DNA of 52,718 nucleotides from Candidatus Accumulibacter conexus (GTDB taxonomy: Bacteria > Pseudomonadota > Gammaproteobacteria > Burkholderiales > Rhodocyclaceae): contig JAGFNJ010000038.1 in assembly GCA_017592775.1 (NCBI GenBank), forward strand, positions 1-52,718, read 5' to 3'. The position numbers and the translations under genes are program-made. Numbering within the stretch: the stretch's first letter is position 1; each line of letters starts with the position of its first letter. This document shows positions 35,264-45,030 of the stretch, in pieces. The notes under the pieces were generated by a model that worked only from the letters and a program-made list of their open reading frames with translations, had not been told where the DNA came from and searched no databases.

Positions 35264-36421
35264 TCATGGCGGGCCACGAACCGAGGCGCCCTGCGGCATC
35301 GCCTGACGCAGCGGCGGAATCACCGCCGTCGGCACGAACCGACCCGCGCCGCAGTGCGGACAGCGCGCCCACGCGGCGCGTCCGACGCGCTGCAGGAACT
35401 CCTCCACCGTCGCCGTGACCAGCGGATCGGGCGCCGGCACCGACAACGCCTGCCGTGCCAGCGCCAGCTTCGTTGCCTTCGCTGCCGGCGCCAGCAGGCC
35501 ATAGTGCCGAATCCGCTTGAAACCGCCCGGCAACACGTGCAGCAGGAAGCGCTCGATGAACTCCGCGGGCGGCAACCGGAGCACGCGTTTGCCCGGCGTC
35601 GCGCGCACCCGGAAGCGCACTGCGGTCTCGTCCATGCCGACGAGACGCTCGTTCGAGATCGCCACGCGATGCGTGTAGCGAGCGAGGTACTCGAGCACCT
35701 GCTCCGGCCCACCGAGCGGCTGTTTCGCGTAGACCACCCAGTCGTGCCGCAGCAACTGCTGGCGCAGGGCGCGCCAGACCTTCTCGCCGGCGAGCGCTTC
35801 GGCCAACGGCTGGCCGGCGCCTCGGGCCTCGCCCAGCGCCGCGATGAACTGGCCGCGGAAGACCCGCGACAGCGCCTTGACCGGAAACAGGAAGCCGCGC
35901 TTCGGCGACTTCCACTCCCCGGCGGGGGTCAGCGCCCCGCCGGCGACCAGGGCGTGCACATGCACGTGCCGCCCGAGGTCCTGCTTCCAGGTATGCAGCA
36001 CCAGCGAGAACGCCAGCTTGCCGCCCAGCCAGCGCGGATTGGCGCCGAACTCGCCGAGGGTGGCCGAGGAGGCGGCAAAAAGCATCTCGTAGATCACCCG
36101 CGAGCGCTGACCGATCAGCGCGTGCAGCGCATGCGGCAGGGTGAACACCAGATGGAAGTACGGCACCGGCAACAGCTCCTGGCGCCGTTTCGCCAGCCAC
36201 TCCTCCCTGGCTCGGGTCTGGCACTGCGGGCAGTGGCGGTTGCGGCACGAGTGATGGACGTGTCGCGTCACACCGCAGCAGTCGCAGGTCTCGACGTGGC
36301 CGCCGAGTACGGCCGTGCGACAGGCGACGATCGCCCGCCAGACCTTCGCCTTGGCCGACGACAGGACGTGGCTGGCGAGGTACGCCGGCCCGTGCCGGCG
36401 GAAGATCTCGGCCAGCGTCAC
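35264..36421 (-). CDS. IS91-family transposase
   Basis: A 385-aa rolling-circle transposase. The N-terminal zinc-binding domain is CDCCGVTRHVHHSCRNRHCPQC, the HUH motif is LGRHVHVHALVAGGAL, and the catalytic Tyr region is VLEYLARYTHRVAISNERLV. A second zinc ribbon (ARCPHCG) is at the C-terminus. It resembles the IS801/IS1294-type branch. It starts 10 bp after the stop of the tyrosine-recombinase frame, so both are probably one transcription unit. The gene looks intact. Confidence 0.95.
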   Translation of the reverse strand: MTLAEIFRRHGPAYLASHVLSSAKAKVWRAIVACRTAVLGGHVETCDCCGVTRHVHHSCRNRHCPQCQTRAREEWLAKRRQELLPVPYFHLVFTLPHALHALIGQRSRVIYEMLFAASSATLGEFGANPRWLGGKLAFSLVLHTWKQDLGRHVHVHALVAGGALTPAGEWKSPKRGFLFPVKALSRVFRGQFIAALGEARGAGQPLAEALAGEKVWRALRQQLLRHDWVVYAKQPLGGPEQVLEYLARYTHRVAISNERLVGMDETAVRFRVRATPGKRVLRLPPAEFIERFLLHVLPGGFKRIRHYGLLAPAAKATKLALARQALSVPAPDPLVTATVEEFLQRVGRAAWARCPHCGAGRFVPTAVIPPLRQAMPQGASVRGPP

Positions 36422-36431
36422 CGGCGCCGAC

Positions 36432-37288
36432 TCAAGTCAGCGGAGCAAGCAGTTCCAGCGGCGAGGTGTTGCCGGTCAGTTTCGAGCGTGCCAGATGCAG
36501 GTAGCGCGCGGTCGTCGACAGATGATCATGGCCGAGGAGCCGGCCGATGCTGTAGAGATCGACGCCGCCTTCGAGCAGGTGCGTGGCGAAGGCGTGGCGA
36601 AGACCGTGGATGCCGCCTTCCGGGGCGATGCCGGCGGCGTTGCGCGCCGCGTAGTAGATCCGCTGCGCGGTCTGGATCTCCATCGGGCCGCTGCCGGTGC
36701 GGTTGCCGAACAACCACCGCTGCGGCCGGGTGTCGCGCCAGTACGTCCGCAGGGCCGCGAGCAGACGCGGCGACAGCAGCGTGTAGCGATCCTTGCCGCC
36801 CTTGCCGTGGCACACACCTTGAGGCACATGCGATCGGCGGCGCTCTCGATGTCACGGACCTGCAGGCGGCACACTTCGGACACCCGCAAGCCGGCGGCGT
36901 AGGTGGTCATCAGCAGCGTTCGCCCGCGCAGCGTTCGCGCCGCGTCGATCAGGCGCGCGACCTCTTCGCGCGAGAGGATCTGCGGCAGGCGTTTGGGCAC
37001 CTTCGCCATCGGGATGTCGAAACCGGCTTCCGCACGACCGAGCACCCGCCGATAGAGGAAGCGCAGCGCACACGATGCCTGGTTGACACTGGCGTAGGCG
37101 AGCTTGCGGTCGCGAATCAGGTGCAGCAGGTACGCCTGCACCTCCTCGACCCGCAGCTCGGCCGGCGACCGATGATAGAACACCGCCAGATCCGCCACCG
37201 CGCCGATATAGGCTTCCTGCGTCCGTGCCGCCAGTCCACGCAGGCACATCGCGTTGCTCATTCGTTCACGCAGCTCACTCATGACCAT
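36432..37288 (-). pseudogene. Tyrosine recombinase of the IS91-type element, frameshifted
   Basis: The N-terminal frame (from 37288; an ATG at 37282 has the better ribosome site) covers the core-binding domain and catalytic Arg box YAAGLRVSEVCRLQVRDIES. It shifts out of frame at a (CA)3 run (36811-36818). The other frame resumes with HGKGGKDRYTLLSP and carries HGLRHAFATHLLEGG, LLGHDHLSTTARYLH, so the full R-H-R-H-Y set is present across the two frames. Removing two bases would restore one protein of about 285 aa. The shift is either a recent mutation or an expression-control device. It starts beside an inverted repeat (37291-37335). Confidence 0.85.
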
Positions 37289-37290
37289 CT

Positions 37291-37335
37291 CCTCGATTGC
37301 TGCGGGGACGTCCCCCGCAGCGAGGAGGATCGAGG
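37291..37335. repeat. Nested inverted repeat upstream of the tyrosine recombinase
   Basis: The outer arms are CCTCGAT (37291-37297) and ATCGAGG (37329-37335). The inner arms are GCTGCGGGG (37299-37307) and CCCCGCAGC (37313-37321), with a 5-nt loop. This gives a strong hairpin directly before the recombinase start. It may be the terminal hairpin of the IS91-type element or a translation-control structure. Confidence 0.65.
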
Positions 37336-37453
37336 ATTAACGAGTGAGTTGGGAAAGGGGGCGTCGAGCCCTCGACCGCGAGAACGAAAGCTCGAGCCGA
37401 AAGAGGGCGGAGACCGACGCGCCGGGGGGCCTACTCCAGCGCGCAGCGCTTTA

Positions 37454-37525
37454 GTTCAACGTTCAAGGTCAGGGGCGCTGCGCGACGCTTTATCGCGCAG
37501 CGTCCCCTGCACCGCAGGGTTAGCC
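37454..37525 (-). repeat. attC recombination site of the zinc-ribbon-repeat cassette (72 bp)
   Basis: Minus-strand cores are GGCTAAC (R'') and GTTGAAC (R', perfect). Arms pair through GGGGACGCTGCGCG and CGCGCAGCGCCCC. It starts 25 bp beyond the stop codon of the cassette gene. Confidence 0.88.
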
Positions 37526-37550
37526 CTCTTTCTGGAATTGGAAGGCGATT

Positions 37551-38882
37551 TCATTTGTCTTTGTCTTTATCGGTATCCGCGACAATGTTGCGGAAGATAA
37601 AGCCCTTGTCGCGAATGCGCGTGACGGTCTTCTCCTTATTCCCTCCATCCCGACGCCTCGTCTCCGCGACTTTCTCTGGAAAGATGATGCCTCTCTCCTC
37701 CATCTTTGTGCGGTGCGTATGCTTCCCGCTCTTGGCATCAAAGGTATCCGCAGTCCGTTTGGTAAATATAAATCCCTCTTCACCTTCCTTTGTCTTCGAG
37801 AAGCGCTGCCCAGTCTTCGGATCGATGGCAACGGCGATTCGATCTACAAAAATCAATCCCTCAGTATCCATCTTTACTTCAGCCACAACGTCACCGGTCC
37901 GTTTGTTTCGGACAATTGCGACTTTGTCGGTAAATATGATTCCTCGTTGCTCAATCTTGGTTTCGAGAGCAAATGGGAACTGATCTCGCAACGCCCCAAT
38001 CGCCCCCTTGATCAGCAGAGAATCATGCTTGCACTCTTCGCACCGACGCGGAAGCTGCCAGCCTTTTTCTCTACATTTCAGTTGAGTCGAGGTCGAAACC
38101 GTAAATGACTTCCCGCACTGAGAACACGGCACCTGCTTTGGTGCGAACGCGGCTACGCACTCCTTGTGTGAACGTGGCGGCTTTTCCCAGGCCCGATGAA
38201 TCTTCATTGCTCGGCCGCAGATGTCGCAGGGTTTCTCATACCAAGCGCATTCTTCGTGATAGTCGGGCGGCGAAGGCCACTGTCGATTTATCTTGATCGA
38301 ACGGCCGCAGTACTTGCACGGTCTTTCATACCAAAGAGCATCGCGCTTAGCTTTGCAGCTTTTGCATATCTTTGGAGGCGAGTCCCAGTCCCGGTGCACT
38401 TCCATAGGCGTGCCGCAGTCACCACATCGGACTTCATACCACTTCGCAGCGCGCTTCTCCTTGCAGGCTTTACAAACTCGCGGCGCCGGCTGCCAATCTC
38501 GATGTACGCGCATCGTAGTACGGCAATCCTCGCACCTTCGTTCGTACCACTGAGCGTCACTCGCAGCCTTGCACGCCTTACAAATCTTTGGCGGGTTATC
38601 CCAGTCGCGATGGACCTGCATAGAACATCCGCAGTCAGCGCATCGCACCTCGTACCACTGCGCTGCTTTGGTTTCCTTGCAGGATTTGCAGATACGTGGC
38701 GGATTGTCCCAATCACGGTGCACACTGATCGACGTACCACATTCTTCGCACCGGACTTCATACCACTGGGCTGCGCGCTCTGCTTTGCATGACTTACAGA
38801 TGCGCGGTGGATTGTCCCAGTCCTCATGGGCGTGGATCTCGGTGCCGCAATCTTCGCAGCTAATCGTGTACCAACCGGGCAT
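37551..38882 (-). CDS. Protein of tandem zinc ribbons plus a second C-terminal repeat array (gene cassette)
   Basis: A 443-aa protein built of repeats. Residues about 4-215 hold six or seven units of about 36 aa, each with WYExRCxxCG, VHRDWDNPP and ICKxCK, i.e. two CxxC pairs for a zinc ribbon. The last two units are degenerate (YHEEC, SHKEC). A further ribbon with CSQCG and CEEC ends near 290. Residues about 305-443 hold five units of about 28 aa with the core RGIIFxDKVA and a TG turn. Spacing suggests a modular nucleic-acid- or protein-binding scaffold. No enzyme motif is seen, and I do not know a named family. It is bracketed by attC sites. Confidence 0.8.
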   Translation of the reverse strand: MPGWYTISCEDCGTEIHAHEDWDNPPRICKSCKAERAAQWYEVRCEECGTSISVHRDWDNPPRICKSCKETKAAQWYEVRCADCGCSMQVHRDWDNPPKICKACKAASDAQWYERRCEDCRTTMRVHRDWQPAPRVCKACKEKRAAKWYEVRCGDCGTPMEVHRDWDSPPKICKSCKAKRDALWYERPCKYCGRSIKINRQWPSPPDYHEECAWYEKPCDICGRAMKIHRAWEKPPRSHKECVAAFAPKQVPCSQCGKSFTVSTSTQLKCREKGWQLPRRCEECKHDSLLIKGAIGALRDQFPFALETKIEQRGIIFTDKVAIVRNKRTGDVVAEVKMDTEGLIFVDRIAVAIDPKTGQRFSKTKEGEEGFIFTKRTADTFDAKSGKHTHRTKMEERGIIFPEKVAETRRRDGGNKEKTVTRIRDKGFIFRNIVADTDKDKDK

Positions 38883-38895
38883 ATGCGGTATGGAG

Positions 38896-38967
38896 GTCTA
38901 ACGCAGAGCTAAGGGGCAAGACAAATGCGCAGCATTTGGCTTGTCCCGCTTGAGCGCCATGTTAGGG
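38896..38967 (-). repeat. attC recombination site of the DUF3644 cassette (72 bp)
   Basis: Minus-strand cores are CCCTAAC (R'') and GTTAGAC (R', perfect). Arms pair through CGGGACAAGCC and GGGGCAAGAC with a hairpin over AAATGCTGCGCATTT. The stop codon of the DUF3644 gene (38962) is inside the R'' core. Confidence 0.9.
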
Positions 38968-39948
38968 CTTTTTCCTACGTTCATAATATTTATCAAACTC
39001 TTGGAATATATTTGGATTAAAAAATCGCTGCTTTGAGCTGTTGGGATTGTTTGGATTTAGCAACCTGACAAGGCAATATTTGTTCTCTTTTTCGATCTCG
39101 CTGCGCAGTTTATGGTATTGACGATTTTCAAGGAAGTTTGAATATCGCCTTCTCATTGCATCTGTTAGATCTCGATATGTTAATGGGTAATTCTTTGTCA
39201 CGTCTTCTTCGCGCAATGCGACTGATGGTGCAGTTGGATCATTCGTCCACTTGAATTCAAGTGCTTCAGCTTTATTACCCCTAACTAGCCTCGTTTCCAG
39301 TCTTAGCGCTACGTGTTGAGTTGATATTTCCTCTAATGCTGCATCTTCTTGCTGGAGATTGTCTAGATATTTGAGAAGGCGTGTGACTTGCTCTGGGTAT
39401 AAGGCATCGACAGCAGGCTGAACTGCTTCAAAGCCGTGATAAAAGGAAATTGGCATTAGAAAAAAATTGTAACGAGTCAAGTCTAACTGAAACCACTCCA
39501 TACCCAGTTGCACATAGTTTCTCAAGGCAGCGGTGCCAATTTCAAGAATTCTTCTACCAAAATATATGTCTTTGTTTATGAAGTGGGCGGAATTATCCCT
39601 GATTTCAATTAAAGCTTGTATATTGTCATGGCACGGTTTGTCCAAACCTGAGTCGGCATCCTCAAGCAACCTTGCTGATAAAAAATGAACTCCATGGGTA
39701 ACTGGATTCTTACTTCGACTTAGTTTGTACTTTGTGCCATCAGGGCTCTCGGTATCAACGATATATAGCGTAGAAACATCTTCATTTCTGTCAGCCAACC
39801 ATTTTGCTTTGAGCAACAACTCCCAGGCGTTTACCATGAGAAGAGAAAAAGCTTCTTCTCGGTATGAAAAGTCAGGCTTGTTGTATATCTCTATTGCAGA
39901 GATGGCAGCACTAATCGACTTTTCCGATAAGTCTTTGCTTATGCTCAT
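38962..39948 (-). CDS. DUF3644 domain protein (gene cassette)
   Basis: A 328-aa, visibly AT-rich gene. The N-terminal DUF3644 segment is recognisable by YNKPDFSYREEAFSLLMVNAWELLLKAKWL and the later NIQALIEIRDNSAHFI (an RDxxxH-type motif reminiscent of HEPN-like helical domains). The C-terminal part (about 230-328) is basic and includes NNPNSSKQRFFNP. DUF3644 proteins are often found near restriction or other defence genes; their activity is unproven. It is the first cassette recognised from the right end of the array. Confidence 0.85.
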   Translation of the reverse strand: MSISKDLSEKSISAAISAIEIYNKPDFSYREEAFSLLMVNAWELLLKAKWLADRNEDVSTLYIVDTESPDGTKYKLSRSKNPVTHGVHFLSARLLEDADSGLDKPCHDNIQALIEIRDNSAHFINKDIYFGRRILEIGTAALRNYVQLGMEWFQLDLTRYNFFLMPISFYHGFEAVQPAVDALYPEQVTRLLKYLDNLQQEDAALEEISTQHVALRLETRLVRGNKAEALEFKWTNDPTAPSVALREEDVTKNYPLTYRDLTDAMRRRYSNFLENRQYHKLRSEIEKENKYCLVRLLNPNNPNSSKQRFFNPNIFQEFDKYYERRKKP

Positions 39949-39961
39949 GGATTACCTTTAG

Positions 39962-39968
39962 CCCTAAC
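39962..39968 (-). repeat. Solitary integron core site (attI-like or half attC)
   Basis: CCCTAAC on the plus strand (GTTAGGG on the minus strand), 13 bp upstream of the DUF3644 start. It has the position and sequence of a cassette boundary core. The following sequence begins like the other sites (AACGTTTAG...) but no complementary arm or second core is found within about 150 bp. It could be a truncated attC or a relic attI. Confidence 0.5.
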
Positions 39969-40382
39969 GTTTAGTGAACACCAAATCCGGTGCAGATCCG
40001 GCCGACCCGAGGGGCGTTCGCTGGTGCAGCCTGCGCCGCGAGCCGGTGCATAACCCCGAGTCTCCAGCGCAACGGTCTGATGAACAACGACTTTCTTCCA
40101 TCAACACCCCGAGACGTTGCGCGGTAGACACCATGGTCAGCGGAATATGCACCAGACGCGACCGGGGACGACCCCTCGCAGTCGCGGCGGAGCCGGCACC
40201 CGTCGAGGGAAAAACCTCTTTGCCGACGCCAGCTTAGTCACCGGGGCGCGGGTTGTCCAGAGACTCGAGCCGTTGGCGCGGAGCACTTGCCCCAGCGGTC
40301 TACGCGCCATCGAGAATGGCGCGCCCGGTCGTCGGGTGCTTCCATTCCCGTAACGACCCGGACCGTAGCCCACCGCAGCGCC
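39969..40382. other. Spacer between cassette array and ettA; no integrase gene
   Basis: A 414-bp GC-rich stretch. An integron integrase gene would be expected near here if this were the attI side, but no frame has tyrosine-recombinase motifs. The short open frames (for example 39974-40237) lack ribosome sites and family resemblance. The array thus lacks an adjacent intI in this window. Confidence 0.6.
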
Positions 40383-42047
<1,665 letters not shown>

Positions 42048-42326
42048 GGCTGTCGATCGGAAGTCGGGAACGGGTTGCGGGAGACCGGCGGCAGTGCCGG
42101 TGGCGAAGGCGCGAGTTTACCCGAGTCTGCCGCTGCGCGTTGCAGGCGATGGATTGCCCTGCCGCGCTGATGCCGGGCGAGGGGGCGATTGACAGCGCTC
42201 GCAGCCGCCGGGCATACTCGGGCTGTTGCGCCGATCCGGGCATCGACGGCCGTCGATCCCGCCGCCGCATGCCAGCCGCAGCGTCCTGCAAGCCGGCGAG
42301 GCGGCAGCGCTGAAGGCAAATCCCGC

Positions 42327-43175
42327 ATGACATCCTGTATCCATCCACCAGCAGTCGCAATCGCGCGTGCAGTCCGGGCCGTCGGTCGCCGGCGCCAGGG
42401 CTGGCGGGCCGCGCTCTGCGGCGTGTTGCTGGTGCTGCTGCATGGCTTGTTGCCGGCAGGCGCCGCCGCCAGCATCTGGGGCTACGTCGACGAGCAGGGG
42501 ATCGCGCACTTCGCGGCCGAACAACTCGATTCGCGTTACAAGCTCTTCCTGCAGGGCGACGCCGCGCGCACGTCGCTGTCGGCACTGAGCGGGCCAGGCA
42601 AGCCGGAGCTGCTGCGCTACCTGTCGCAGCATCCCAACCTGAAGAAGTTCGAACCGCTGATCAAGCGCGCGAGCGACGAGTTCGCCGTCGATGCCGCGCT
42701 GCTGAAGGCCGTGATGGCTGCCGAATCCGCCTTCAATCCAGACGCCGTCTCGCCCAAGGGCGCCATCGGGCTGATGCAGGTGATGCCGGCGACCGCCGGG
42801 CAGTACGGCCTGCAGGGCGATCGGCAGCAGAGCCTGGAGGAAAAGCTGGCCGATCCGAAGACCAACATCCGCATCGGCGCGCGCTACCTGCGCGATCTCG
42901 GCAAGCTGTTCCCGAACGAGCCGCAACTGGTTCTGGCCGCGTACAACGCCGGTCAGGGAGCCGTGCAGCAGCACCGCAACAAGGTGCCCCCGTACCCGGA
43001 GACGATGAACTACGTCCAGCTCGTGACGCAGTTTCATCAGCTCTATCAGGGCAACACGCTCACCCGCAAGGCGGCACCGTCGTCGGTCTTCACCCGTTCG
43101 GCTGCCGGCGGCCAGCGCATCTACATGAAGCTGCCCGGGCGGCGCGACGTTCCCGAAGCGGCTCCGGCGCGCTGA
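42327..43175 (+). CDS. Lytic murein transglycosylase (DUF4124 + SLT domain)
   Basis: A 282-aa exported enzyme starting at MTSCIHPPAVAIARAVRAVG with a late signal peptide (WRAALCGVLLVLLHGLLPAGAAA). A DUF4124-like segment, SIWGYVDEQGIAHFA, precedes the SLT domain. The catalytic Glu is in AVMAAESAFNPDAVSPKGA, followed by GLMQVMPATA, NIRIGARYLRDL and LVLAAYNAGQGAV. It cleaves peptidoglycan between N-acetylmuramic acid and N-acetylglucosamine, forming 1,6-anhydro ends. The start was chosen at 42327; the frame further upstream lacks a signal. 280 bp separate it from divergent ettA. Confidence 0.93.
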   Translation: MTSCIHPPAVAIARAVRAVGRRRQGWRAALCGVLLVLLHGLLPAGAAASIWGYVDEQGIAHFAAEQLDSRYKLFLQGDAARTSLSALSGPGKPELLRYLSQHPNLKKFEPLIKRASDEFAVDAALLKAVMAAESAFNPDAVSPKGAIGLMQVMPATAGQYGLQGDRQQSLEEKLADPKTNIRIGARYLRDLGKLFPNEPQLVLAAYNAGQGAVQQHRNKVPPYPETMNYVQLVTQFHQLYQGNTLTRKAAPSSVFTRSAAGGQRIYMKLPGRRDVPEAAPAR

Positions 43176-43244
43176 TGCCGACCTGCCGTCGCCGCGCCGT
43201 CGTTTGTCGGCTCGCACGCATGCCTTGCCACCGGACCGCGTAGC

Positions 43245-43940
43245 GTGACGCCTGTGCGGTGCCTGCCGTTGCTCCTGCTGCTCGCGGCCTCGGCATGCGG
43301 CGTCCCCGGTCTCGAGCCGGAGCGCGATGCCCACCGCTCGCACGACTGCCGGTCCGGGGACGTTCGCGTCGACGGCGGAACGACCGAAGACACCCTGGCT
43401 GTGTGCGCCGCGGCGCGTTCCGTTTCCGGATTCTTCCGCAACATCGGCTTGTCGCGAACTGCGGCCATCACCGTGCTTCTGGTCGACAGGATGCCGTCGG
43501 AGAACGGTGACAACGTGCTCGGCTGCTTCAACGCTGCAGACACGCAGGTCAAGGTACTGTCCTGGCGGGCGGCCAGCGACCGCGGACGCTGGCTGGGCCA
43601 GAGCATCGACCGGACCCTTTACCACAGCCTGGTGGCGCACGAGATCGCCCACGCCCTGGCGTGGTGCAATGCTCCGGGCAACACCCTCAGCGTGCGCGCC
43701 AGTGAGTACGTGGCCTACGTCGTCATGTTCGCGACGATGGAATCCGGGCGCCGGGAAGCCATCCTGGCCGATGCTCCAGGCGTCAGCTTCGACCGTGAGG
43801 GCGAAATCTCCGACACCTTTTACTACCTGGCGCCGTCCCGGTTCGGGGTTGCTGCCTATCGGCACTACCTGCGCCCGGAGAACGGAGCGCGGTTTCTTCG
43901 CGCCGTGTTGAGCGGGGCTGCGCTGCCAGCGGTCGACTAG
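43245..43940 (+). CDS. Putative secreted lipoprotein with HExxH motif
   Basis: A 231-aa protein with GTG start. The signal peptide and lipobox LLAASAC put the lipid-modified Cys at about residue 18. The region LYHSLVAHEIAHALAWCNAP has the HExxH zinc-metallopeptidase signature (HEIAH), and ASEYVAYVVMFATM follows with a possible third ligand Glu. This suggests a small periplasmic metallopeptidase, but no named family is certain (it resembles DUF6639). Upstream ribosome site is weak. It lies 69 bp after the transglycosylase. Confidence 0.7.
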   Translation: MTPVRCLPLLLLLAASACGVPGLEPERDAHRSHDCRSGDVRVDGGTTEDTLAVCAAARSVSGFFRNIGLSRTAAITVLLVDRMPSENGDNVLGCFNAADTQVKVLSWRAASDRGRWLGQSIDRTLYHSLVAHEIAHALAWCNAPGNTLSVRASEYVAYVVMFATMESGRREAILADAPGVSFDREGEISDTFYYLAPSRFGVAAYRHYLRPENGARFLRAVLSGAALPAVD

Positions 43941-44165
43941 CCGAGCGCCCGACTTTCCCCCCCACCCCCGAGCACCGCCGAGACTTGCCGCAGCGATGCG
44001 TGTTCAGGCAGCCGCCGCCGGCATCTCGCAGGCGCCTGAACCGGTGCCACCGCAATCGAGCGACCGCCGGGCAACGCAATGGCGTTCCGGGCGCCGAGGT
44101 CGCCGTCTGTCGGAACGGCGTGCTGCGGCGGTACAATGTCCGCCTTCCCCACGAGAGAAACGATC

Positions 44166-44999
44166 ATGAAAGCTGAGCATCGCGTCGATCCCGCCGCTGC
44201 ACCGAGCAGCCCTTCGTTCCAGCAGCCACCCCACCGTCTGCGCGGTACCGCCGTCCGCTGCCTGGCGGCAGCGCTGCTGCTCGCCGGCTGCGCCAGCCCG
44301 GCGACCAACGTCACGGTCAGCGACCCGGCGCGCATCACGCGCAGCGGCTTCCTCACCGACTACAAGGCGCTGGCACCGTCGCCGGGGGCCGAGGGCACCC
44401 TCTGCTGGCGGCAGCCCGGGCTCGACCTCAAGGCCTACGACAAGGTGCTGATCAACCGCATCGTCGTCACCCTCAAGGCCGACCAGCAACAGGGGATCGA
44501 TCCGACCGAGCTGAAGGCGCTCGTCGACTACTTCCACGCCTCGCTGGTCAAGGCGCTGAAGCCGCAGATGCAGGTCGTCGAGCAGCCGGGTCCGGGGGTC
44601 ATCGTGCTGCGCATCGCACTGACCAACCTGGTGCCGACGCAGGTCAGCCGCAGCCTGATGGGAACGGCGATCCCTTACGCCTTCACCGCCGAACTGGCCT
44701 CCGGTCCGGCCAGCGGCAGGCCGGCCGGGTCGACGCCGTACCTCGGCGAGACGGGGATGGAGATCCAGTTCACCGACGGCGCGACGAACCAGATCCTCGC
44801 CGAATGCGCCGACGCGCAGATCGGCCGCAAGTACGCGGCGGCGGTCGAGGAGGGTGCCGAGGGTGCGACCGACACCTGGGTCAAGGGTTACATGAACTCG
44901 TTCCAGGCCTGGGCGTACGCGCAGAACGCCTTCGACAAGTGGGCGAAGCTGATCGCCGATCGCTTTGCCGTGCTGCGTGGCGTCAAGCCGGCGCAGTAG
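44166..44999 (+). CDS. DUF3313 family lipoprotein
   Basis: A 277-aa lipoprotein. After a long N-region, the lipobox AALLLAGC gives Cys at about 40. The mature part matches DUF3313: RSGFLTDYKALAPSPGAEG, AYDKVLINRIVVTLKADQQQGIDPTELKALVDYFHASLVKAL, and YLGETGMEIQFTDGATNQIL. The function is unknown; members are outer-membrane lipoproteins. The ATG at 44166 was chosen because the longer frame lacks a signal. The next gene starts 31 bp after it, so it may be co-transcribed with the thiolase operon. Confidence 0.88.
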   Translation: MKAEHRVDPAAAPSSPSFQQPPHRLRGTAVRCLAAALLLAGCASPATNVTVSDPARITRSGFLTDYKALAPSPGAEGTLCWRQPGLDLKAYDKVLINRIVVTLKADQQQGIDPTELKALVDYFHASLVKALKPQMQVVEQPGPGVIVLRIALTNLVPTQVSRSLMGTAIPYAFTAELASGPASGRPAGSTPYLGETGMEIQFTDGATNQILAECADAQIGRKYAAAVEEGAEGATDTWVKGYMNSFQAWAYAQNAFDKWAKLIADRFAVLRGVKPAQ

Positions 45000-45030
45000 C
45001 CGCGGCGCAGGAAACCGGAAGGAGCAGGCG

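Larger units (their letters stand above)
35264..37335 (-). mobile_element. IS91-type insertion with associated tyrosine recombinase (core; ends not resolved)
   Basis: The element consists of a tyrosine recombinase frame followed by an IS91 transposase, a gene pair found in a subgroup of IS91 elements. IS91 elements transpose by rolling circle and lack terminal inverted repeats and target duplications, so the exact limits cannot be read. They fall somewhere between the attC sites at 35000 and 37454. The stretches 35001-35263 and 37336-37453 contain no gene I can support. They are element ends or remains of the interrupted cassette. Confidence 0.75.

Noticed and set aside
35055-36248. A 397-aa minus-strand frame overlapping the IS91 transposase
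   Set aside because: Alternative frame of the same strand; the other frame has zinc and HUH motifs.
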